DNA from: Nocardioidaceae bacterium
GTDB taxonomy: Bacteria > Actinomycetota > Actinomycetes > Propionibacteriales > Nocardioidaceae
Length of the DNA: 5,866 nt
Direction: 5' to 3'
Assembly: GCA_013811715.1 (NCBI GenBank)
Contig: JACCUS010000489.1
Coordinates: forward strand, 1 to 5,866
Shown here: positions 1 to 5,832 of the stretch, in pieces
Layout of the letters: each line of letters begins with the position of its first letter
Numbering within the stretch: position 1 is the stretch's first letter
Notes under the pieces: generated by a model
Seen by the model: only the letters and a program-made list of their open reading frames with translations
What the model was told of the DNA's origin: nothing
The model's database searches: none
Translations under genes and position numbers: made by a program

Positions 1-375
1 GACGGCAAGAAGTCCTCGGCCGAGCGCATCGTCTACGACGCCCTGCAGATCCTCTCCCGCCGCACGAGCGACGACCCGGTCGACTCGCTCGAAAAGGCCG
101 TACGGGAGCTCACCCCGGTCCTCGAGGTCCGCTCCCGGCGCGTCGGAGGAGCCACCTACCAGGTCCCCGTCGAGGTCCCGGGCCAGCGGGCCCGGACGCT
201 CGCCGTGCGCTGGCTCATCCAGTTCGCCCGCGCTCGGCGCGAGAAGACCATGGCCGAGCGCCTCGCGGGTGAGCTCAACGACGCGCAGTCGCAGCAGGGC
301 GGCGCGTACAAGCGCAAGGACGACATCTACCGGATGGCGCAGGCGAACAAGGCCTTCGCCCACTACCGCTGGTAG
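1..375 (+). CDS. rpsG: 30S ribosomal protein S7, 5'-truncated by window edge
   Basis: This is the C-terminal 124 residues of ribosomal protein S7, the primary assembly protein of the 30S head that contacts 16S rRNA and the E-site tRNA. The frame is open from base 1 and ends at TAG 373-375. It shows the S7 hallmarks DGKKSSAERIVYDAL at its start, SRRVGGATYQVPVEV in the middle, RREKTMAERLAGEL, and the near-invariant end MAQANKAFAHYRW. By comparison with E. coli S7, only about 32 N-terminal residues are missing, all beyond the window edge. In most bacteria rpsG sits between rpsL and fusA; here the next bases do not encode elongation factor G. The KRKDDIYRMAQANKAFAHYRW-like tail resembles deep-branching actinobacterial S7 more than the Streptomyces type, as I recall it. 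The identity is certain; the taxonomic reading is an inference. Confidence 0.97.
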   Translation, partial: DGKKSSAERIVYDALQILSRRTSDDPVDSLEKAVRELTPVLEVRSRRVGGATYQVPVEVPGQRARTLAVRWLIQFARARREKTMAERLAGELNDAQSQQGGAYKRKDDIYRMAQANKAFAHYRW

Positions 376-429
376 GAGGGTCCCGCAAACCTTCGCTCAG
401 CGGTGTCCTCGGCTCGCAATCAAGCGCAG

Positions 430-570
430 CCTTCCTTGCATCGGTGCCCGGGCGAGTCGCCCAGACCAAGCTCGCCGGCTTCTTCTCCGGACGTATCCAC
501 GAGGTGGCCTCTACGACGTGCCCTGAGCGCCGACGCGGTCATGGACCACTTGAACATGAGCCTGGTATGA
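430..570 (+). pseudogene. Frameshifted C-terminal remnant of a LamG-domain gene
   Basis: No single frame is coding here, but joining frames rebuilds a LamG C-terminus: CIGAR near 438-451, then FFSGRIHEVA at 480-509, LYDVP at 509-523, and LSADAVMDHLNMSLV followed by TGA 568-570. The same order of motifs (RIGA, FFAGRIDEVALYDV, a final helix) closes the intact LamG frame ending at 2573. The bases around 480-520 match the corresponding bases 2478-2520 at most positions. Two of the frame changes are repaired by adding one C, at about 508-509 (GCC-TC) and 521-523 (CCC-TG). The change between CIGAR and FFSG is of the opposite sense and less certain. It is therefore either a decayed gene end or a stretch with sequencing indels. 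No N-terminal LamG half is visible upstream, because rpsG ends at 375. Bases 376-429 show nothing recognisable. Confidence 0.68.
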
Positions 571-615
571 GCGGGTCGCTGATCGTCCTGTGGCGCTGAT
601 GACCCCCAGCGTCGC

Positions 616-638
616 GCTCCACAACGTCGTGGTGGAGC
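616..638. terminator. Hairpin in convergent gap, possible terminator without U tract
   Basis: GCTCCAC at 616-622 pairs perfectly with GTGGAGC at 632-638, giving a 7-bp stem around a 9-base loop. It lies between the 3' end of the plus-strand LamG remnant and the 3' end of the minus-strand lgt-like gene, where a bidirectional terminator would be expected. Neither strand has a T tract after it. Such tracts are often missing in high-GC actinobacteria, so the call rests on position and stem only. Confidence 0.3.
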
Positions 639-658
639 AAACCGCATCCAGCACGTCC

Positions 659-672
659 GGGCCTCGCGGCCC
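659..672. terminator. Short GC hairpin with TCGC loop after lgt-like stop
   Basis: GGGCC 659-663 and GGCCC 668-672 form a perfect 5-bp stem with a four-base TCGC loop. It begins 16 bases beyond the lgt-like stop codon (688-690), in the direction of transcription of that gene. There is no U tract, and a 5-bp GC stem arises readily by chance in DNA of this composition. It may add to the hairpin at 616-638 as part of a termination zone. Confidence 0.2.
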
Positions 673-687
673 TGACGGTCGCCGCGC

Positions 688-1452
688 TCACGCAGGCCAT
701 CTCCAGACCAGCGCCGACACCGCGACCGCGAGGAGCAGGGCCGAGAAGATGAGGTTGACCCGCTGCTCGCGCTCGGGGCACGCCGACTCGCGCGTGGGCT
801 CCAGGACCAACCGTCCGGCCGCGTAGGCCGCCACCACCCCGGCGAACAGGGCGCCGGAGAATGACAGCTCCGGGCTCAGCGCCAGTGCCCCAGCGAGCAC
901 GATCGTCGCCCAGGCGGCTTCGAGGACCGGCGTCGGGTAGCGCCGCCGCCAGCGCCCGTGGTGGTCGGGCAGATGGACCCCGAGCCGGCCCGCGGTCTCC
1001 CGGCCGACGCAACAGCCGTTGAGCAGGCATCCGACCCGGGTGAGGATCAGTCCCACGAGCATGGTGATCGCGGCCGCGTCCCAGAACCCCCGGAAGGGAA
1101 GGCCCGCGAGGGCGAGCACGGGCACGGAGAAGACGACGCCCAGGACGAGCCCGCCGTACAGCGATGAGCCTCCCTCCCCGCGTCGCCAGATGCGCTGTGG
1201 CTCGGCGCGGAACGTCTCGCGGTGCTGGAGGACGAACCACAGCCGAGCGCCGATGAACGCCGGAATCAGCAGCAGGATCGTCGCCGGCACGAAGCTCCCT
1301 GGCGCCAGGCCGGTCGACTGCGCGAAGGCGGCGCCGGCGAGCGTCCCGCTGACGCAGCCGAGATAGAGCATCACGGTGTAGGTGGGCACGCGGAGGCGCC
1401 CGACGCGTAGATGGCGGCGACCGAGCACGCGGGTGGCGATTGAACCGCTCAC
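688..1452 (-). CDS. lgt: Prolipoprotein diacylglyceryl transferase-like membrane protein
   Basis: A 254-residue polytopic membrane protein of the Lgt family, which moves diacylglycerol from phosphatidylglycerol to the lipobox cysteine of prolipoproteins. I chose GTG 1452 because it overlaps the upstream lspA stop as GTGA and leads directly into VGRLRVPTYTVMLYLG, the usual Lgt N-terminus. Visible family landmarks are GARL (68-71), GGSSLYGGL (94-102), TRVGCLLNGCC (138-148), RRYPTPVLE (170-178) and Y210-x3-R214-x3-E218 followed by TRES. With a constant offset of four, R139 matches E. coli R143 and N145 matches N149. The residues at E. coli H103, N146 and E151 are Y99, C142 and C147. The Y235/R239 pair is matched by Y210/R214. 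It is therefore a divergent paralogue: the fold is certain, the activity is not. It is translationally coupled to lspA. Confidence 0.86.
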   Translation of the reverse strand: MSGSIATRVLGRRHLRVGRLRVPTYTVMLYLGCVSGTLAGAAFAQSTGLAPGSFVPATILLLIPAFIGARLWFVLQHRETFRAEPQRIWRRGEGGSSLYGGLVLGVVFSVPVLALAGLPFRGFWDAAAITMLVGLILTRVGCLLNGCCVGRETAGRLGVHLPDHHGRWRRRYPTPVLEAAWATIVLAGALALSPELSFSGALFAGVVAAYAAGRLVLEPTRESACPEREQRVNLIFSALLLAVAVSALVWRWPA

Positions 1453-1814
1453 AGCAGGCTCAGAGCTACCAGCGCGGCCCCGGCGACCATCGCCGCGTCG
1501 GCCACGTTGAAGGTCGGCCAGCGCCAGACCGCGATGAAATCGACGACTGCGCCCCGGACGAGCCGGTCCACCAGGTTGCCGGTGGCTCCCCCCACCGACA
1601 GGCCGAGGCCGACGGCTGTGCCGACGGCCGGCGGCGGCGCCACGGCGAGCACCAGCGCCGGGCACGCCACGAGGGCGGCCCACACGCCCACCGCCTGACG
1701 GTCCGACATGGGCAGCAGGCTCAGCCGCCGATTGGCGAGGCGTCGGAGCCCGAGACCGCCCGGCCATCCGTAGAGTCGTCCGACCGCCAGCCGGGCCGTG
1801 ACGAGGCCCTTCAC
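1449..1814 (-). CDS. lspA: Signal peptidase II-like protein lacking the first membrane segment
   Basis: An LspA-type aspartic protease, the enzyme that removes signal peptides from lipidated prolipoproteins within the membrane. The C-terminal half is unmistakable: GGATGNLVDRLVRGAVVDFI and FNVADAA carry the catalytic aspartates, D83 and D106 counted from GTG 1814. Three hydrophobic segments are visible, at about residues 41-60, 63-77 and 107-121. LspA proteins are normally 150-170 residues with four membrane spans; this one gives 121. GTG 1814 begins MKGLVTARLAVG, which matches the region just after TM1. Upstream in frame the sequence reads VADQSRPVKGLV, where DQ may echo the conserved Asp at the end of TM1, but further upstream no hydrophobic segment follows. 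That DNA encodes the LamG domain on the other strand. ANRR replaces the usual N-x-G-A-A-F. ATG 1709 is a later start that would remove more. The gene is real; its function in this form is doubtful. Confidence 0.8.
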   Translation of the reverse strand: MKGLVTARLAVGRLYGWPGGLGLRRLANRRLSLLPMSDRQAVGVWAALVACPALVLAVAPPPAVGTAVGLGLSVGGATGNLVDRLVRGAVVDFIAVWRWPTFNVADAAMVAGAALVALSLL

Positions 1815-1821
1815 GGGCCGG
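1791..1821. repeat. 11-bp imperfect inverted repeat at the lspA/LamG junction
   Basis: CCGGGCCGTGA (1791-1801) and TCACGGGCCGG (1811-1821) pair at 10 of 11 positions; the only mismatch is 1795/1817. They flank the 9-base spacer 1802-1810. Each arm holds a GTG codon reading outward or inward symmetrically: 1798-1800 on the + strand, and 1814-1812 on the - strand, which is the proposed lspA start. The repeat sits exactly where the divergent genes meet. It could be an operator, a recombination scar or a GC-rich coincidence. Confidence 0.5.
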
Positions 1822-2573
1822 GACTGATCAGCTACTGGCGCCTCGACGAGACGGGGCCGGGCCCGGCCAATGACATCGCGCCGCCCCCAGTCAACCACGG
1901 GAGCTACAGCGCCTCGGGCGTCACCTTCGCTCAGCCGGGCGTCCTCGTGGATCCCCAGCCCGACACCGCCGCCGAGCTCGACGGCCAGGCCGGCTTCGTC
2001 GAGATGGCCCCCGAGCCCGCGCTGGCGACGGGCTTCACCATCGAGGCGTGGATCAAGCCCGGTGGCAACCCAGCGACACCGGGATGGCGGCCCGCGCAGG
2101 TGATCTTCAGCGCGCTGGACGTGGTCGCGGGAGACCGGCTTCACGGCTTCGTGCTCGTGCTCCACCGGGAGGGCGGCACGACGGTTCCGCCCGTTGCGCC
2201 CGGAGTGCGCGTCGTGGTCGGCACGGGCAACCCCGAAGGAGGTAACAAGGAGGCCTTCGTCGCGCTCCCCCCCGGCGGCCCCGGCGACGCCTGGCGCCAC
2301 GTGGTGGCGACCTACGACCCCGGCGCCGGGCCCGGTGCAGAGACGCTCCGCTTGTCGGTCTCCTCCCCAGACGCTCCGCTGGACGTCACCACGCAGGGCG
2401 GCAGCTACCGCCGCAACGACAACCAGCGCATGCGCATCGGCGCGGGGAGGCGCACGGTCGACCCGACGGCAGCGAACTTCTTCGCCGGTCGCATCGACGA
2501 GGTCGCCCTCTACGACGTCGCGCTGGACGCCAACCGTATTCAGGCGCACTTCCTGGCCGCACAGCCCGGGTGA
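1821..2573 (+). CDS. LamG-domain (concanavalin-like jelly-roll) protein, start codon missing
   Basis: A single LamG/jelly-roll domain, a beta-sandwich that generally binds glycans or other ligands at surfaces, fills the frame. Its motifs in order are SYWRLDE (1830-1850), AELDGQAGFVEM (about 1972-2007), FTIEAWIK (2034-2057), WRHVVATYD (2292-2318), MRIGAG (near 2430-2447) and GRIDEVALYD (2487-2516), ending at TGA 2571. There is no ATG, GTG or TTG in frame near the start of the domain. CTG 1824 is the only nearby candidate, and the open frame upstream is antisense to lspA. If one base were added near 1818, GTG 1798 would read MTRPFTGPGLISYWRLDE, a sensible N-terminus. No signal peptide or lipobox is visible. 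It lies 13 bp upstream of the 883-residue gene on the same strand, so the two are probably co-transcribed. The domain is certain; the gene boundary is not. Confidence 0.8.
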   Translation, partial: GLISYWRLDETGPGPANDIAPPPVNHGSYSASGVTFAQPGVLVDPQPDTAAELDGQAGFVEMAPEPALATGFTIEAWIKPGGNPATPGWRPAQVIFSALDVVAGDRLHGFVLVLHREGGTTVPPVAPGVRVVVGTGNPEGGNKEAFVALPPGGPGDAWRHVVATYDPGAGPGAETLRLSVSSPDAPLDVTTQGGSYRRNDNQRMRIGAGRRTVDPTAANFFAGRIDEVALYDVALDANRIQAHFLAAQPG

Positions 2574-2586
2574 GCGTCGTCTAGCC

Positions 2587-5238
2587 ATGGCCAACCCTCT
2601 CACCGGCGGCTACGAGGCGGTCGTGCAGGTCGCCGTCCGGCAGGTCGACGGACTGCTGGGCACGCTCCACCAGCGCGGCGACGTGGAAGGCGCGCCGCTG
2701 AAACTGCTGCACAGCACGAGCCTGCGCGTAGGGGATCCCCGCCGCGGGCCTCGTGACTTCGAGGCCTTCGGAGATTGGGTGGTGGCCTACCAGCGCGCCG
2801 GTCCACCCCTAGGCCTCAGGGATCTGGGTACCGAGCTCAGCGGCAAGGCGCCGCCGGGCGTGGCGAAGATCCTGGGCGACGCCTTCGGCGGGTTGGACGA
2901 GGACTGGGTCTTCGAGGACCCCCCGGATGTGGTGCGCGGCCGCGCGAAGCTCCAGCTGTCGTCCGTAACCCTCAGCGTGCCGGACGGCTCGACGTCCGAG
3001 GTGAGTGTGCACGCCCACGTCCGCGCCCACTACTACCCCGATTCCGCCACCACCGACATGCCGGTGCCGGTCCACGGTGAGGTGAGCGCGGCCTTCGAGG
3101 TTCGCAGGGTGCAATCCGCCGCCGGTAGAAGGCTGCTCATCCAGCCCTCGGCCCAGGACAGCAAGATCCAGTTCGCCGCCGCCCCTGGGAGCGGTCTGAC
3201 CTCAATCGATGCGAGCCGGATCGCCGCCCAGGTCCGCAAGGCGCTGCGCGAGAGCTTCACGCTCCTTCCCGTGGATCTGCCTTCCGACTTCCCGTTCGCC
3301 GACTTCAAGGGCGTCGGCTCTGGTCCTTCGCGGGCGATCGCGCTGCCCCTCCAGCTGTCGGGCGCTGGGGCGCCGGCCGGCGGCCTTCACGGCATCACGC
3401 ACTCGATCACCGGCGGCAGCGGGTTTGCCTTCGCGGTTCGCCGGGAGCACGTGTCGAGCCTCATAGACATCGAGGCGATTCGCGCAGCCATCAGGCGTCG
3501 CCGGATACCCCTCACCGTGGACCTGGGCTGGCTCGGTTCGATCGCCGTGACCTACCGGCTGCGCTTCTCCTCCGGGCCCACCTTGACCTTCAAGGCCGGG
3601 GCGATCGAGATCGGCGGCCGGGTCGAGGTCGAGACCGACACAACGGTGGCTCCCAACGGGTTCGTGAGCTTCAAGCAGGCAGTGACGCTGGTCCTCGACG
3701 CGTCGAGCCAGATCGTCGGGCTCGAAGCGGTCAGCGACCCGGAGGTCGACGAATCGTTGTTCATCCCCCACAGCCTCGCGGTGAGCATCGTCAAGACCGA
3801 GATCGCGAAGGCACTGGCCTCGAACGCTCTTTCCATCAGGCGCGTGTTCGAGGACGCCCAGAGCAATCTCGTCGGAGGGCTGAAGACCTTCGAACCGTTC
3901 GCGTCGGCGACCTACACGGGTGTCGAGATCACCCCCGACGGGGTCATCGCCCGCGGCGATATCGGCAGCCTCGGGCGCCGCCCACCTGTGGTGAAGGTCG
4001 ACGAGACGCACGGCGGCGCTGCGTTCACCGCCTTCGAGAGCTGGATACCCGCCGGGCGCATCGCCCGCCTCGTCTGGTCGTGGGTCGAGCACGCGCATCC
4101 AGCCTCGATCTGGGGTACCGAGAAGTCGTTCGCCGACGAGCATCGCTTCATCCTTCCCAAGCCTTCCGGCGTCACCTCGCTCAGCCAGATCTGCCTGCGG
4201 GTCGAGGGCTCGCAGATCGGGCCGGGTGGCCACGAGTCGGCGATCGCGGCCGGGACCACCTGTCACCTGCCCGACACCGGTCTCGCGATCGACGCGCCCT
4301 CGTGGTGGGAGCCGGTCACCATGCCGGTGTGGCTGCCAGACGTCGCCGACGACGCCGTCTTGAGGGATGCCGTCGCCGCCCACCTCTCCGTCCAGCGTGA
4401 TCTCCCTCCACGCGACGAGCCGAGCGAGAACACGCTCGTCTACTTCGCGGATTGGGAATCCGGTCAACCGCTGGACGCGCTGAAGGACGCACTCGCGCAG
4501 AGGCGGAGAGACGACTCGCTCGCGGTGATCGCCGTCCTGCCGGCGGGCGCGTTCGACAGCCCTCGCAAGGAGGTCGAGGACAAGCTCGCCTGGAGCGGCG
4601 ACTCCCTCGCACCGTTGCAGCTCACTGAGGATCACGAGGGTGGCTGGACTCGGACGTTCGCGGTGGAGAAGACCCCGTCGGCCTACATCGTCAACGCCAG
4701 GCGGGAGTTCGTCTGGACGCACGCGGGCGAGCCCGACCCAGGGGCACTGGCCGCGGCCCTGGACGAGCACCTCCTGCCCGGTCCGACTCCGCGCCTGCGC
4801 TTCGTGCGGCCCGCTGTCTCGGTTGGCGATCGCGCACCCGATGCCGAGTTCAGCGATGACCGCGGGAACCAGATGGCGCTCCACCGCTTGCGGCGGCGAC
4901 CCGTCGTGCTCAACTTCTGGCAGGCCTGGTCGGCGCCCTCCCTCATCGAGCTGCGGCGCCTGGAGGCCCTGCACGCGCAGGGAAGAGAGGCGCCCGCGAT
5001 CGTCGCCTTCCATGGCGGCAAGGAGACGAAGGGGCTGGAGGAGATTCGCAGACGGCTCGGCCTGTCCTTCGCCCTCGTGCCGGACCCGCAGCATCGGGTC
5101 GCCAGAAGCTACGGCGTACGCTGCTGGCCGACCACGATCACGGTGGATGCCGACGGAGACGTGGAGCGAGTTCAACTGGGAATCGCGCATGAGCATCACG
5201 ACAGGCCCAAGGGCAACGGGCCGCCGACGGCAGCCTGA
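2587..5238 (+). CDS. Large uncharacterised protein with two cysteine-less thioredoxin-fold domains
   Basis: An 883-residue protein starting at ATG 2587, 13 bp after the LamG stop, without a clear Shine-Dalgarno sequence and without a signal peptide. Residues 1 to about 470 are rich in alternating beta-strand patterns, opening TGGYEAVVQV and ending EITPDGVIARGD (447-458). They recall an uncharacterised bacterial family, possibly a lipid-binding TULIP/BPI-like fold, but that is a guess. About 470-600 is a second beta-rich part, with WIPAG (486-490) and cysteines 536 and 559. Residues 616 to about 729 read as a thioredoxin fold: TLVYFADW, then ESGQ where CxxC would be, and a cis-proline motif TPSAYIV (P697). 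Residues 739 to about 865 form a TlpA/ResA-like fold: VGDRAPDAEF, VVLNFWQAW, SAPS (782-785) in place of CxxC, and CWPTTITVDADG (C846, P848). Neither domain can do ordinary dithiol chemistry, so a binding or structural role is likely. Confidence 0.85.
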   Translation: MANPLTGGYEAVVQVAVRQVDGLLGTLHQRGDVEGAPLKLLHSTSLRVGDPRRGPRDFEAFGDWVVAYQRAGPPLGLRDLGTELSGKAPPGVAKILGDAFGGLDEDWVFEDPPDVVRGRAKLQLSSVTLSVPDGSTSEVSVHAHVRAHYYPDSATTDMPVPVHGEVSAAFEVRRVQSAAGRRLLIQPSAQDSKIQFAAAPGSGLTSIDASRIAAQVRKALRESFTLLPVDLPSDFPFADFKGVGSGPSRAIALPLQLSGAGAPAGGLHGITHSITGGSGFAFAVRREHVSSLIDIEAIRAAIRRRRIPLTVDLGWLGSIAVTYRLRFSSGPTLTFKAGAIEIGGRVEVETDTTVAPNGFVSFKQAVTLVLDASSQIVGLEAVSDPEVDESLFIPHSLAVSIVKTEIAKALASNALSIRRVFEDAQSNLVGGLKTFEPFASATYTGVEITPDGVIARGDIGSLGRRPPVVKVDETHGGAAFTAFESWIPAGRIARLVWSWVEHAHPASIWGTEKSFADEHRFILPKPSGVTSLSQICLRVEGSQIGPGGHESAIAAGTTCHLPDTGLAIDAPSWWEPVTMPVWLPDVADDAVLRDAVAAHLSVQRDLPPRDEPSENTLVYFADWESGQPLDALKDALAQRRRDDSLAVIAVLPAGAFDSPRKEVEDKLAWSGDSLAPLQLTEDHEGGWTRTFAVEKTPSAYIVNARREFVWTHAGEPDPGALAAALDEHLLPGPTPRLRFVRPAVSVGDRAPDAEFSDDRGNQMALHRLRRRPVVLNFWQAWSAPSLIELRRLEALHAQGREAPAIVAFHGGKETKGLEEIRRRLGLSFALVPDPQHRVARSYGVRCWPTTITVDADGDVERVQLGIAHEHHDRPKGNGPPTAA

Positions 5239-5390
5239 GGCCCAGGCACGCGGATCGCCGGCCCTGACGACCGCTCCACGTACGACCCGATCGACCAACC
5301 GGTTGCCGGCGGTGAGACAGGCCGCGAGCGTGCCGGCCAGCGGGTGGCGATCCGAAAGGGCCAGGGCGCCGATTTCGGGCGAGATTCTCG
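5239..5390. other. Gap between the large gene and the cupin tail
   Basis: The plus-strand gene and the minus-strand cupin gene converge here. On the minus strand, the frame of the cupin N-terminal half is open again and reads SPEIGALALSDRHPLAGTL and on through LVDRVV. This might be the last part of the cupin protein, but it has no stop before it becomes antisense to the large gene. I find no convincing hairpin terminator and no RNA gene. Confidence 0.4.
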
Positions 5391-5484
5391 AGTAGGCGCT
5401 TGATCTTGCCGCTCCCGATCAGTGCGTGCATCTCTCGGAAGAACGCCTCGAACCGAAGCGCCGGACGGTGCACGTTCCTGATCA
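5391..5484 (-). pseudogene. Out-of-frame 3' part of the cupin gene
   Basis: Just beyond the cupin stop, the minus strand encodes LIRNVHRPALRFEAFFREM and then HALIGSGKIKRL in the neighbouring frame (codons starting at 5485 minus multiples of three). Many cupin-fold proteins have exactly this type of tail after the VPPGVPH motif: a short strand, then a PALRFExFF helix. It is therefore the missing C-terminal part, displaced by one base near 5485-5500. After about 5395 the plausible reading returns to the original frame. A compensating pair of indels, true decay or sequencing error would all explain this. Confidence 0.6.
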
Positions 5485-5802
5485 GGCTCGAGTGGTCGCT
5501 CCGCTCTTGACGGTGTGCGGCACACCCGGGGGGACGACGACCATCTCTCCGACCTCGGCCCTTCGCCAGTCTCCGTCGACGCATACATCGACCGAGCCTT
5601 CCAGGACCTCGTAGCTCTCCTCGGCGGTCGGATGCACATGAACGGGCGTACGCGGGCCCGCCCAGGTGATCACGTCGAACAGCTCGCCGTCGTTATCGCG
5701 AGTGGTCCTCGTGATCTCCCAGCGCATGTGCATGCCCGGATGGAAGTCCTGGTGCCGCTCCCGCGCCCCAGGGCCCTCGATACCGCTTTGTGAGCGCTCC
5801 AT
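5482..5802 (-). CDS. Cupin-domain protein, probably cut short by a frameshift
   Basis: A 106-residue reading frame with a complete small cupin barrel core. Motif 1 is HVHPTAEESYEVLEG, giving metal ligands H55, H57 and E62 with G69. Motif 2 is GEMVVVPPGVPH, from G85 to H96, with S100 where an Asn often follows. Proteins of this type bind a divalent metal or a small ligand; the substrate cannot be told from the sequence. ATG 5802 is preceded by AAAGGG five bases upstream (5808-5813), which supports the start; M24 and M26 are alternatives that begin nearer the conserved part. Family members are usually longer, near 150-170 residues. The missing helix-containing tail lies directly downstream in another frame, so this gene is likely broken. 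It converges on the large thioredoxin-fused gene and has no visible functional tie to it. Confidence 0.75.
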   Translation of the reverse strand: MERSQSGIEGPGARERHQDFHPGMHMRWEITRTTRDNDGELFDVITWAGPRTPVHVHPTAEESYEVLEGSVDVCVDGDWRRAEVGEMVVVPPGVPHTVKSGATTRA

Positions 5803-5832
5803 GGTTGCCCTTTCGCCTCCGCGACCTGTGGC

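Larger units (their letters stand above)
571..687. other. Gap between LamG remnant and the lgt-like stop
   Basis: This stretch lies between two converging units. A plus-strand frame opens at ATG 600 (MTPSVALHNVVVEQ), but it runs into antisense lgt and resembles nothing I recognise. I see no RNA gene. Its only evident structure is a pair of hairpins, listed separately. It could be the remains of the gene that once followed the LamG remnant, but the sequence does not show that. Confidence 0.4.

Noticed and set aside
539..1240. 233-residue minus-strand open frame
   Set aside because: It is a shadow of the Lgt-like gene in another frame, rich in Arg/Pro/Gly, without membrane segments or motifs.
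1453..1767. N-terminal extension of the Lgt-like protein up to 1767
   Set aside because: It is an out-of-frame shadow of lspA; GTG 1452 overlapping the lspA stop gives a normal-length protein.
1440..1820. Upstream extension of the LamG frame from TTG 1440
   Set aside because: This part is antisense to the lspA gene, is low-complexity (Gln/Arg/His/Gly-rich), and carries no LamG motif; LamG homology starts only near 1821.
2236..2243. Perfect Shine-Dalgarno-like AAGGAGGT
   Set aside because: It lies inside the LamG frame and no ATG or GTG follows at a usable distance with an open frame, so it is probably codon content (Glu-Gly-Gly).
2194..2586. N-terminal extension of the large protein from ATG 2194
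   Set aside because: It overlaps the LamG frame and reads as Arg/Ser/Pro-rich shadow sequence; recognisable sequence begins at ATG 2587.
3202..5298. 698-residue minus-strand open frame
   Set aside because: It is antisense to the large gene, is rich in Arg/Asp/Gly as expected for a mirror frame of GC-rich coding DNA, and shows no domain. Only its first part (before 5239) might belong to the cupin tail.
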